DNA of 64,000 nucleotides from Actinomortierella ambigua (taxonomy: Eukaryota; Mortierellomycota; Mortierellomycetes; Mortierellales; Mortierellaceae), in the NCBI GenBank assembly GCA_016098155.1, contig JAAAJB010000007.1:6979-70978 (forward strand), read 5' to 3'. This document shows positions 47,501-58,222 of this stretch, piece by piece (the first letter of the stretch is position 1; the number at the start of each line of letters is the position of its first letter). The position numbers and the translations under genes are program-made. Below the pieces are notes generated by a model. It was not told where the DNA came from and made no database searches. It was given only the letters and a program-made list of their open reading frames with translations.

Positions 47501-47738
47501 CATCAAATTCGCTGCTGGCACCCGGTGGGGCGCTTAGGCCGACTGCGGGCTTCCTTTCGATGACGATCCAGTTCCCTGTCTTCACTGGCTCTGTAGCCAC
47601 CTCTAGCTCGACGGATTGTGCATCCGCTAGGTTGTCATCCGCGAGGATGGCCTGCTGCTTCGATGGGCGTACATCTGCTGCCACAGAGACTGCCGCGAGA
47701 GCAACGCTCAGCAACAGAATAAGATGGTTTGTCTTCAT
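44502..47738 (-). CDS. Secreted subtilisin-like serine protease (S8A, proteinase K type) with long acidic propeptide
   Basis: Model: complement of 44502..44787, 44908..45376, 45550..45674, 46042..46873, 47066..47738; 794 aa, phases agree. Signal peptide MKTNHLILLLSVALAAVSVA. An I9-type inhibitor propeptide begins at VPNEYIVVLKP and continues after the first intron (YAGRFTAEFIKDLEEHEAVD, VEEDRVM). Between it and the catalytic domain lies a long acidic/Gln-rich segment (Asp/Asn runs, QQQQQQEEEH). Catalytic triad: Asp511 (YTIDSG), His543 (HGTHVAG), Ser700 (GTSMAAPHVAG), with oxyanion Asn in AAGN. The codons for Gly544 next to His543 and for Ser700 are split by introns. At 794 aa it is about twice proteinase K. 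The propeptide should keep it inactive until processed. The intron before 45376 has a poly-A acceptor. Confidence 0.92.
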
Positions 47739-50700
47739 GGATGTGTAGTAGAGTGTGTGACAGAAGGGTGTGTGGGATGGGGTAATCGAGACGAGAGGAG
47801 AAAAGGTTGTTTTTCTTGCGGGTGTCAAAGAAAAAAAATAGTGAAGCACTGGAAGAAAGAATGCAGCGGGGTACGATCAAAGTAGAATAAAGTCTCGACG
47901 CCTTCCTCTCGTGCTTGGTGGATAGGCGCTAGCAGCAGGGGTGGGGGAGGAAGGGGAAGGGTGAGAGGAAGCCTTAAAAAGGCAGAGGACAGTGGTTCTA
48001 TTCCAGCTAAACTACGAGGTGACATCGTGAGAGAGGGCTCCGTATGAATAAATCGGAATCCGCGCTGTTCTCTTGTTCAAGGTGGGTGGTGGGAATGAAA
48101 ATAGGGGGGGGGGGGGACAGGAAAAAGGAGCTAAGAGTCGATCGTATCATGGCTTGGACAAAACGCGCTAGGAAACTATCGCGCGTGCTCAGAATAGTAT
48201 TCACCTTGTCCTCTCTTGAAACCTGAAGGGCAAAAAAAAAAATACGGTGCCGCGGATCACAGGTCCTGCGTTCACCTGGTGCGCCTTCGCTACTCCATCC
48301 TTCGAGTGACCAAAAACGGCGCTGTTATACGACAAGTAGCCCCAGTCTGTGGTTGGCAGTGGCTCTTCTGGCTATCCTTGAAAAGTGAGAGTTCCTGAGA
48401 GCATTCAAGGTAGAAAGAGGGGCTTTGTTTCTATTACAAGCATCTTGTTTTGTTGGCAGCATCTCACTGTTTGCTGGGACCTGCCGAGGTTCCTTTATTC
48501 AGGTGAACGATAGAGTACAGTTACAGTGTTCGACTTGAAGGCGCGCACCAGTCTGGCGTGGTAGACAGATCTCCGCCACCCATAGTGGAAGACAGACTTG
48601 CAATGTAGCATCTCGCAATAATGTGAGTGGCTCTTGAGTGGGCAAACAGCGTGCCAACCAAGCCATCTGATCTGTACAGTAGGCAGCTCAATCTTCGAGG
48701 GGTTTATTCACCAAGACGGGAGTTTGAAATGGATGAAAATACAAAAAAAGGTACTTGCAAACAATCCTTTCACGAAAATGGCTTGTTGGCTACCCGGGCT
48801 TATTATGTTTTAACCAATGCTCGCACTGCTGGGTTGGTGTGCTCCGTCCTCGTGTAAACAAAAACATGGCGACCAAGGTGTGCTAAACAGCAAAAAAATA
48901 AACTTGCTGGAAGCTGACACAAAACCATTTCGGCTTTGCGTGCACGAGTGGGGGAAGGTTCTTGTTTGTGTACGCACTTTGGACGAGGGTGTCACAATCA
49001 TCACTCTCCATCGCCCCCTCTCTCGTTTTCCAAGTAACAAGAGGAACACAGAATGAACGACTCTTCGAAAGAAGAAGAAAATGAGGTGTGAGAGAGAGAG
49101 AGAGAGCGAGAGAGAGCGAGGGTATGTCGGATATTATAAGAAAAAAAGGCGGATAGGCATTCCCAAGAGCAGAAAGCGGAGGTATCTTTCTCATACGCAA
49201 CGGCTGATATCATATAGAGGTATATCTACCCTCGTTTTTCTTTCGCGGCTTCACTGGTTGTTCGTTGGGACCAGTCAGAGGCAGCTAGAACAGAATTTTT
49301 GGGTTGAGAGGGAGGAGGGTGAAGTTGTATGAAAAACGCTCTCTTGCTCGCTCGCTCGCTCTTCCAAAAAAACAAAACAGAGGGAGAGCGGTTATCGTGG
49401 AGATGCTCGTGCTAGACTGGAGATCCAGAAAGAGCTCACCGGAGCAAAGGCGCATCCTTTCTCTCGCCATAGTTCTGCACGGCGATGACAGTGCATCCGT
49501 GGACACTGAGGCAACATCAGATATCGAAATGAAAGGGGAGATGCTGTATATATTGTACACTGTTCGAAGGAAGGGCTATGTGTATATGTGTGGTGTGCAT
49601 GTGGGATGAGTGCAGCAAGCAAGGGCAGCAGGGCAGAGCGAGAGGGGGGCATGCTTTCGACTCAACTCCAAGGGCCTGGGTCTATTGCCCAGCGGCTCAG
49701 CAGAGGTCGCGCCATTTGAACCATGGGCGTACAGCAATAGATGACGAGTGCATGGTGGGTGCGGGTAAGCGAAAAAACAAGGACGGGAGGGACAACACAG
49801 GGGATGGGCCGGACTCGACCAGAACAGACAAACAGCAACAGGGCATACACCAAAGGAGGGAGGGGTTGAGGATGCCGAGTAGCCGTGCTTTGTTGTGTTT
49901 ACTTCAATGCTCTCGACCCAAAAGAGACTCCATAAGAAGAACAAAGAAGGTCGGTCAACACTCTTTTCCTTCTCACCACAGCAGCTCTTGCAAGTCGCCA
50001 GTTGTGAGCAACCACTGGAGGCTGCTCTTCTCTCATTCTCTTTGGTCATTGTCATCATCCTCTCTCATCTCTCTTTCTTTCTTCTTTCTCTCTCTCCTCT
50101 CCTCTCCTCTCCTCTCCTCTCCTCTCCTCTCCTCCCCCCTTCTCTCTGTCTCATTCTCATTCCCTCTCTCTCTCTTCACCTCACCTCACCTCTCTCTCTC
50201 CCCCACCCTCTCCACTCTCTCGTACACTCCCCTCCTCCATCGTTCTTCATTGGAGGCCCATCCATCTTCATCATCTCTCACGTTTTCTTTGTGCTGAAAG
50301 GTACTTCCTCTCACCCACGCTCTCTTACGCTCTCTCTCTCCCCCCCTTTTTTTTCTTGTGCTTACTATCACTCTTCCTTCACCTTTAATCATCACACTCC
50401 AACGGTTCTATCGATTCTCTTTCTGCTCCCCTCCTTTCCCAGCCCGAGTGCATCATCCATCTCCTCCGGCGCTTGGCCTTTGTTTCCTTTTCCCTTTCTG
50501 TTCTTTCTTTTGGTGTTGCTTCATGTGTCTTTCTAGTTCGTCCTCTTCCCACGTTCCGACATAGCGGTTTATTGCTTGAAAACTGGACCAGCATTGTACC
50601 TCAGTAATTAACCTAGCGAATTTCCTTCATTGATACCTTTGCGGATGGGGTGGTTTTCCTGTCAATAGAGGAATTGTTTCATATTTCCGGACAGGCAGGG

Positions 50701-51062
50701 CACAGCTGAGGGACTCAACCACCACTACCACCACCATCATCACCACCACCTCGACTACCACCACCACAAAGCCCTTGCTCACGGCCCCCAACCACAAAAG
50801 GAGCAAAGTAATCGAGCAGATAAATCGTTGGTTATTGTCGTCTGGTACTCGTGCTTTCTGATTGGTCTCGAGTGTCTGTCAGTGCCACACCCCCTTGCCG
50901 TCAAGACTACCAACGCACGGCTTTCTCTCGGACACTCTTGCTCGAGCCAAATATCGAGTTACAACTCAACATCGAGTTGTTGACGACACAACTGCTGCAC
51001 CCTCCTCAGCACAAACAATAACACACATCTCAACAACAATCACAACAAAGTATCAGTCAACC
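47739..51062. other. 3.3-kb intergenic region
   Basis: Promoter of the subtilase and of the Kelch/BTB gene (divergent). Contains a poly-G run near 48104-48117, a GA tract at 49089-49120, a pentanucleotide CTCTC-type minisatellite at 50093-50135, a C/T-rich block to about 50530, and ACC repeats at 50718-50765. No gene supported. Confidence 0.55.
50093..50135. repeat. Pentanucleotide (TCTCC)n tandem repeat
   Basis: About eight or nine copies of a 5-base pyrimidine unit on the plus strand, inside a wider C/T-rich block. Confidence 0.85.
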
Positions 51063-53672
51063 ATGCCAGCTCCTGCAGCCCCTGGCCTCCAGTCCATTGC
51101 GGACCTGACAACCACCTCGCGCATCACAACGGGCACCATCCCGCCTCCACTTGTTGGTGCTACCATGACCATTGTCGACGACAAGCTGTATCTCTTTGGC
51201 GGCCGCTTGATTTCGACACGCCAAATGACAAATTCGGTCTATGTGCTCAACCTCGTCGACTTTGAGTGGCAAAACATCACGGACGTCGTCAATGTCGCCC
51301 CGACACAATCCATCGGCGACCCAGGCGCAGAGGACGAGAACGAGCGGGCAAAGCCGCCACAGGAACGCTACTTCCACTCTGCCAACGCCTACAAGAACAT
51401 GATTGTCTTCTTTGGTGGTATGGGACCTACGTCGGGCGCTTCAACGGGTCAGGACCTCGTCGTCTTTGATGACATTAACGTGCTCGACCTGGAGCTCCTT
51501 CAGTGGCGTCAGATCCGTATCCCTTCTTCCAATCATGCTCCCAAACCTCGCTATGCTCATCTCAGCTCTATCTCTGGCAACAAGCTCGTCGTCATTGGTG
51601 GTCAGGACATTGCCAATCAATACATTGAGGAGATCAATGTGCTTGACCTCGATAGCTGGCAGTGGGTTGCCTCGATGCCCTTTGAGAAGCACTGCGGCTC
51701 CTACCGCTCCATTGCTGTCAGCGGTTCGGGCCAGGGCTCGACGATCCCCATCATTGGCAGCGAACTCGAACAAGCATCAAATGACCGATTATCGCCTTCA
51801 CAGGATGGCTTCCCCACCTCGTATCTTCGCAAGACTCCCTCCAACACCTCGCTCCACTACACCCCATCACTCCGAAAGAGCTCCTCCAATTTGGCTCTCA
51901 AGAAAGGTGGTCCACTGGCTCGTCTTTCTGGCTCTGGTCCACCGGGAGGCAATTCCGACGCACGCTCGTCCATTTACCGTCTGTCGCACCTCATGAACCC
52001 GACGCCCGTCCAGCAGGAGGAGCACCCAATCTACCTCTACTCCAACTTCAACTTTACAGATGTCAAGCGTGAGCTCCAGGTTTTGAACCCGCCCAACTTT
52101 CAGATTCAGGATCACTCTACATCCATGTCAGGCACGGCCTTACCGCCAGGCCTGCGTTTCCCGACCGGTGCTATCTCGGGCCAGCATCTCCTTCTCTCCG
52201 GCACATATCTGACGAGCAATCAACAAACGTTCAGTATCTGGTCCCTCAACCTGTCGAGCTTGGTTTGGACACGCATCGACACTGGCACCGTCTTCAACAC
52301 TGGATCGTGGAACCGTGGTCTGTTGCTCGAAAACTCGAACGCATACCTTGTCTTTGGCAACAAGAACCGCAGTCTGGCCGATGACTATCAGAACCGCCAG
52401 ACCAACTTTGACCATGTCTCGATTGTTGACCTCGAGGCTTTCGGCATCTACCGCCACCCACCCACCACGATGACTCAGACGGCGCAGGAGCTCGGTCTCA
52501 GTCTACTCAACGATGCTTCCATGGCCGATTTTGAGATTCTGACACAGGACAACCAACGCATTGCAGTCAACTCGGGCATCCTGGCAGCTCGCTGGCCATA
52601 TTTCGCCGTCCTTTTGCGGGAGCAGGAGGAGCTCGATGCTGCAGAGGCAGCGGGCAAGCAAGAGTCGGACCCGGAGAGCGTGCTCGACGAGTCACTGTTG
52701 CATAGCAAGCGCACACTGACACTTCCGGAACCATACACGGTCGTCCTGGCCTTTTTGCAATATCTGTATACCGACCATCTGGTCACGGCGCAGCAGCACC
52801 AGGCCCAGGTTCTCTCACAGCTGCTCTTGCTGGCCGATATGTATGGTTTGGATCGCTTGCGGGATCTGGCTACCCATGCTCTGCATCAGATGCTCAACAT
52901 GACCACAGCAGCGATGGTGTACGAGACGGCGGCGTTGTCACAACAGACTGGTTTGCAGATACGCTCGCTCAAGGTCATGATTGCGGCCAAAAAGATGCTG
53001 CAACAGCAGCAGCTGAAGCTTCAGCAGCAACAGTCTCACAGTCAAAGCATCTCGGCCAGCCATGCCTGGCGCGCTGCGGAGCCTAACCCTTACGAGGAAC
53101 AACACAACAGCAACAACAGTTTCGGATACGGCCACGCGACAGCGCCTATTGGGCTATTCCAGCCCTCACCGCCGCCACCACTATCGCCTTCGTCGATGCT
53201 GTCGCCCACATCGCCCGACTACCGGAGCTCCATCTACGGAACGCCTCATCAGACAGCGCTCCCACATCCCGTGGTCCGGAACCGTGGCTCGATGCAAGGT
53301 CTCATGCCAGCACAGCACTGGAACACAGAGCCCTTGACACCACCTCCAGCCTCGCCCCCACCTACGGCAGCACCCACGGCGCCGGCGACCACCAAGTCTT
53401 CTTTCTTCTCGTTTGGCGGTAAGAAGAGTCAGCAGCCCACCACAGCACCACCAATGACGGCACCGCCGCCTGTCACAAAGCAATCATCGTCCAAGGTTCC
53501 AACATTTGCCATGATGGGTGGCATTGCAGTTTCATCGCCGATCATGGCAGACACATCCTCAGTCAAGAGCGGCAAGAGCGGAGGATCAGGCAAGGATGCT
53601 CCCTCTACAGATATCCAGAGGCTTCTGGGCAAGAACGGTGGCTCCTTCAGCACTATTGCCATGGGTAAATAA
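51063..53672 (+). CDS. Kelch-repeat and BTB/POZ protein (LZTR1-like)
   Basis: Single exon, 869 aa. ATG 51063 chosen; the open frame upstream is leader. Residues ~20-450 form a Kelch-type propeller: KLYLFGGR, MIVFFGGMG, KLVVIGGQD and AYLVFGN mark blades, each followed by a W at the blade's end. A low-complexity loop (residues ~250-320) interrupts it. A BTB domain starts near residue 485 (MADFEILTQDNQRIAVNSGI), continues FAVLLREQEE, VVLAFLQYLYTDHL and LLLADMYGLDRLRDLA, so it likely dimerises and/or recruits Cullin-3. A Gln-rich helix and a Pro-rich, Ser-rich C-terminus follow. A ubiquitin-ligase adaptor role is inferred from the architecture; the target is unknown. Confidence 0.88.
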   Translation: MPAPAAPGLQSIADLTTTSRITTGTIPPPLVGATMTIVDDKLYLFGGRLISTRQMTNSVYVLNLVDFEWQNITDVVNVAPTQSIGDPGAEDENERAKPPQERYFHSANAYKNMIVFFGGMGPTSGASTGQDLVVFDDINVLDLELLQWRQIRIPSSNHAPKPRYAHLSSISGNKLVVIGGQDIANQYIEEINVLDLDSWQWVASMPFEKHCGSYRSIAVSGSGQGSTIPIIGSELEQASNDRLSPSQDGFPTSYLRKTPSNTSLHYTPSLRKSSSNLALKKGGPLARLSGSGPPGGNSDARSSIYRLSHLMNPTPVQQEEHPIYLYSNFNFTDVKRELQVLNPPNFQIQDHSTSMSGTALPPGLRFPTGAISGQHLLLSGTYLTSNQQTFSIWSLNLSSLVWTRIDTGTVFNTGSWNRGLLLENSNAYLVFGNKNRSLADDYQNRQTNFDHVSIVDLEAFGIYRHPPTTMTQTAQELGLSLLNDASMADFEILTQDNQRIAVNSGILAARWPYFAVLLREQEELDAAEAAGKQESDPESVLDESLLHSKRTLTLPEPYTVVLAFLQYLYTDHLVTAQQHQAQVLSQLLLLADMYGLDRLRDLATHALHQMLNMTTAAMVYETAALSQQTGLQIRSLKVMIAAKKMLQQQQLKLQQQQSHSQSISASHAWRAAEPNPYEEQHNSNNSFGYGHATAPIGLFQPSPPPPLSPSSMLSPTSPDYRSSIYGTPHQTALPHPVVRNRGSMQGLMPAQHWNTEPLTPPPASPPPTAAPTAPATTKSSFFSFGGKKSQQPTTAPPMTAPPPVTKQSSSKVPTFAMMGGIAVSSPIMADTSSVKSGKSGGSGKDAPSTDIQRLLGKNGGSFSTIAMGK

Positions 53673-55524
53673 TACTGTTGTTTTGACATTTTTTTCTGTT
53701 CTATTTTCTTTCCGCCTCCTCCTTTTTTGGTATTTTTCTTTTCCCACTCAAAGATATGCCTGCAAGAATGCGTTGAGTTGGATATTGAACACGGGAAGCG
53801 AAAAAAAAAAGAACGGAGAAGAACACGCGCACGAATGATCGACAAGGAGTGCATCGGGAAGACAGTTCCACCAGCCAGCATTGAATACAAAAAGCGCCCA
53901 CATACATACACATACACACGTCTACACACATGTCCACACAAAGATATCGGCCAAGGATGCAGTCGATCCAGGAAGTCGCAGGAGTCAAGACAAGGAGAAA
54001 TAGCAGCAGCAGCAGCAGCAGCCGCAGCAGCGCCCCATCATGCCAAATTCTGCAGCCCCATGCGGAAGCATTGCACATTACAACACAATATACCTTTCTC
54101 AGGATTTTTTTTTTGTTTTCTTGACCCGTGTGCAAGGATTGCCTCTTGAGTACACCACAAAGGGTTGAAAACGAGACTCCGCACGTAAACCGGTCGCTTT
54201 GAGGAAAGAGGAAAAGGAATCAGGGGAATAGGGAGAAGGGGAGTAACCAATCCGTTTGCGCTGACCGGCCTTTCATACTCTTTTCCTGCCCGACATTGGC
54301 TCTTTGAAGGCATGACCCGTATATAGCCAATCTCTCTCTCTATCTCTCTCTCTACCTCTCTTTGGGTGTGCGTGTACCTTGCCATGGCTGGCCTGAAGCA
54401 CAATTATTTGGGTTGCTCGTCTCTCGCTACTCGGTCTACTACTGTGAATTTACTTTGTAGTTAGCGATCCGCTCGTTTTTTTGGTCTCATCTCATGGCGC
54501 CTTGGTTCTGGCCCTCTGTGTCTCTCTCTTGCTGACTACGCAGGCTGCGTAGGCTACGCACGCATACACGCACACTCGCTCTTCTGTATTATCTGGCTCT
54601 TCCTCCCATTCTGGCAACGACCTGCTGCGTTTGGCGCGCTTTCTCTTGTTTCTTTCTCAACTATATGGAGTCGACTGTCTGTGCTTCATCCTTTCTGCTG
54701 GCTCAGAGTGTTGCCAGCTTTGTCATACTCAACTCTTTATTTTTTTTGTCGTTCAATCGTGCTCCTCTTTCTCAACTACTACATACAGGTCGATGAAGTT
54801 TTTTTTCCCCCACACTTTGCTGTTGCTCGTGGATTCTCCTAGATATCTGCCGTGGCTATAAGTGTACTCGTCAATCATGCAGGGACCCTATAGCTGCATT
54901 GCCTTGACTGTTCTATAGACCGCCTTTTCTTCCACCTCCTACACTCTTCCTCTTTTTTTTTCATTCATGACTCGGCTCCCCTTTGCACAGTTTCTTTCAT
55001 CACCACCCCCCGATGACCAACATATAAAGAAAAAAAAAAAAAAAAAACACAAAAACCTCCGTCGATTGGCTGTCTATTGTCGTTTTCTATGGGCGAAAGA
55101 GGGTTGTGGTGAGAACAGCCACTGAGGGCGCCTGTTCGTGTTTCTCCTGTACTTCGCCCCCCTCGACCGACTATCCCACCACTTTTTCTTCCCACCTGAC
55201 TGGAGCCCTCTGTTCGATCACAAATACACGCCTGTTGCCCATCTTTTTTGTTTCCCTTTCAATACTCTCCCTCTTCCTTCTTTTTCTTCTGTCCTTTTTT
55301 CCTTTGCGTTATTCTCTTTTTCATTTCGAAATGCACATTCCATTCACCGCCATTGCCATTCCTTCACTCTTCGCTACAAGCTGATCCCATTTTATTACTG
55401 CTTTGTTCGTTTTTTGTTTCCCTGTCTATTAAACTCTCTGTCTAGTTCCCTCTCCCCTCAGTTCCCTGAACCATACAATTTTATCTCTTTTTCCTTGCTT
55501 GCCACAAAGAAAAAAAAAGTCAAA
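53673..55524. other. Intergenic, about 1.9 kb
   Basis: AGC/CAG repeat at 54003-54030, T-rich and C/T-rich DNA, poly-A at 55029-55046, then a C/T-rich leader whose open frame (from 55138) joins the next gene but has no coding character. No other gene seen. Confidence 0.55.
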
Positions 55525-56384
55525 ATGCCATCTGTTTCGACCATATTCCAGACATCTATCCGCATTCTGCGCTCTCTACCTTGCCGGCCTTTGCCTCCAG
55601 GCTTCAAGATCCTGCCTGACGATGAAGACGACGATGACGGAGACGGGTTAACCCCCAGCAATGGCCTCCTCGCCATTGACACAGACAAGGAGGAGCCGGA
55701 TCAGGTCTCGACAGAGGAAGAAGAAGAAGAAGAAGACTACATGCCGACCGACCCTATTACTCTGTGCAATGAGTTTGATCGCACAAATGCCATCAATGAC
55801 CTTCGCCGCCAGCTGGAGCGTGCTGGGTTCACCGACATTGAGGTGGTCCCGATCTCTCTCCGCACGGCCAAGGCTGTCGTTGAACGGTTGAGCAAAGAGG
55901 CCCGCGAGAAGCGCAGGCTGGGCCATGAGCTGGTGGTCTTTCAGCTCTGCGACGGTACTGGTAAGTCGGAGGAGCAAAGACAAGAGAGGAGAGAGAGAGA
56001 GCAGAAGAGGAAAGAAGAAGAGAAGGAGGAAGAGGAAGAGGTGTAAGGGGAATGGGGAGGGGGGGGGAGGCATATAGGAATGATGTTCATACTTTTGTAT
56101 GCATAATAATGTATGTGCGCCTGACAATCCTTCTGGCTCTCTTGCATACATCCAATCCCTTTAGAGTTGGATGGCTATCCTGGCCTGAGCGTAGTCAGGC
56201 TTTTGGAGAAGCATGGCATTCCTTTCACTGGAGCAGACTCTGGTAAGTGCAAACATGTCCCACTTATCCTCCTATCCATCTATCCATCCTCCATCGAGTC
56301 CAGCCATGAACAAAACGGGGTGGGGTGGGGGATTGGATCTCTACCCGACGGTCGCTCCTCACCGTCCTCTCTCTTACCCCTCCT

Positions 56385-56448
<64 letters not shown>

Positions 56449-57992
56449 GGATTCTACAGAATATCCAACTCCAAGCCAGTCCTGAAGCGTGTGCTGCAGG
56501 CGGCCAACGTCAACACATCGACCTTCCAAGAGTTCTTGACTGCCCCCAAGGACACTTTGGAACTCGAGCCGCTGATTGCCGCCATCGGGTTCCCGATGAT
56601 CGTCAAGCCCTCCATCTCCTATGCGTCCTTGAACATCACCATGGCCTCCGTCGTCCACTCTCGCGAGCAGCTCCTGGAGCAGATCAAGGTCTCCCTCGAC
56701 CGCGCCGTCCAGGACAACAAGGACGCCGGTTCGGCTCTGGCCGCCTTGTCGCTGTCGCCAGCTAGTGCTGCTGCTCCCGGTGTGACCACCATCAGTGATG
56801 CCACCCTCACCCCAAACACCGGCGCATCGCCAGATCACCCCTCGATGCCTCCTTCCCCTGGCTCCGTTCTGTCGACCGACCTGGCCACGGATGACGACTT
56901 TTCGTTGTCGTCGTCCACCACCACCGCCGCTGCTGCCCACCACCACCAACAGCAACACCACCAACACCACCTTCACTACCGGCAGCAGCCACAGCTACAG
57001 CCAGAGCCGCAGCGACAGTCCAAGGAGGAAGAAGTGCCCAGCGTCTTTGTCGAAAAGTTTCTGGCCGGCCGCGAGTTTACTGCACTCTTGGTTGGCGATG
57101 AAGACTGGGGTGTCCGTGTCTACCCTGTCGCCGAGCGTGCCTTTGATCCCAAGCTCGGCAGATACGAACGTCTGTTGGCCTTTGATCAGTATGTACTTTT
57201 TGAAGAAGAAGAAGAAGAAGAAGAGAGAGAGGAATGAGCGAAGTGGAAGGACAAACGTTGTTGGTGTCTTTCGGGGGAATAGGATGGGTGAGCCCATTGT
57301 GGATTTGGTAAGAGTGTCATATGAAGAGAGGGATTCACCAATCTCATCTTCTTCCTCCCTTCTTTTTTTTTTTTGTCCTTCAGATATTGGGACGGATACG
57401 ACCTTCAGGGCGGACAAGGCAACGAAGACTTTTGCCGTTACGAGTATGCTCGTGAGACATGGCAGCCGGCCCTTCAGCAGATCGCCAAGAACGCCTATCT
57501 CGCCCTACACGGAAACGGCTACGGCAGAGGTATAAAAGAGTGAAACACTAATGAAATTTTACCAGGGCAACTTTCAACGAATGGTGGGGAATAGGGCATT
57601 CATGCTTTATGCAAACCATTTTCCACTCGTACTCATCACTCTCTCAACCTCTCTCTCTCCTTCCCGCCCCCCCCCTAGTGGACATTCGGACGACAGAGAT
57701 GGATGTGTGCGACCCTGTGGTGCTCGAAGTGAACGCCAATTGTGGTCTCTCCTTTGAGAAAGGTAAGCCAATCTCCTCAAATGCGATTCTAGTCTCCTGA
57801 ATGAATCGGTTGATCCAAAAAGTGTCTGCGATACTCACGCTATCGCTCTCTCTCTTTTATCTCACAAACGAATGCGACACAGACTCGTCCTCCATGGCCA
57901 ACATTCTGCTCATGGCCCAAATCGACCCTCCTGGCTTTGTCCATGACCTGATCGAGCATGCACTCCACCGCCAGATGCATAGAGTCAAGTAG
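55525..57992 (+). CDS. D-Ala-D-Ala-ligase-like ATP-grasp protein
   Basis: Exons 55525..55960, 56165..56242, 56450..57188, 57384..57529, 57679..57762, 57883..57992; 530 aa, phases agree. An acidic N-terminal segment precedes the substrate-side domain (ELVVFQLCDGTELDGYPGLS, VVRLLEKHGIPFTGADSGFY). ATP-grasp features: FPMIVKPSISYASLNI (nucleotide lysine), VFVEKFLAGREFTALLVG, VYPVAERAF, and the metal-binding VVLEVNANCGLSFE end. A His/Gln/Ser-rich loop of ~80 residues interrupts the domain, and FE is separated from SSMANIL by an intron. Fungi do not make peptidoglycan, so the natural amide bond is unknown; a small peptide or amino-acid ligase is the likely class. Intron 2 carries a (CT)n tract before its acceptor. 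Confidence 0.87.
56390..56446. repeat. (CT)n microsatellite acting as intron polypyrimidine tract
   Basis: About 56 bases of perfect TC directly before the acceptor CCAG at 56446-56449 of the ATP-grasp gene's second intron. Confidence 0.95.
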
Positions 57993-58222
57993 AGTAGAAA
58001 AGGAAAAAAAAAGAACAGCTTTGATTACGATATTGGCTTTGATTCGCAGGCCAAAAAAAACACAAAATAAATGGTCCAATTGCACTCATGGTATGCTTGA
58101 GCAAGTTCTCGTTGCCACCAATTTCACAAAAAGGGCCAAACCCAAAAAGGGAACTGTCTTTTTTTCTTGTGATTTCACTCCCTCTCAGTTTTTGCATCAA
58201 GTCCACCACAACCTTTGCTGCA

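Noticed and set aside
49895..50536. 213-codon Ser/Leu/Pro frame
   Set aside because: Produced by a pyrimidine-rich tract with a 5-base tandem repeat.
50862..51062. Upstream extension of the Kelch/BTB frame
   Set aside because: No coding character; the Kelch domain begins shortly after ATG 51063.
53727..54149. Open frame with an Ala run from AGC repeats
   Set aside because: Repeat-driven and immediately downstream of the Kelch/BTB stop; no coding signal outside the repeat.
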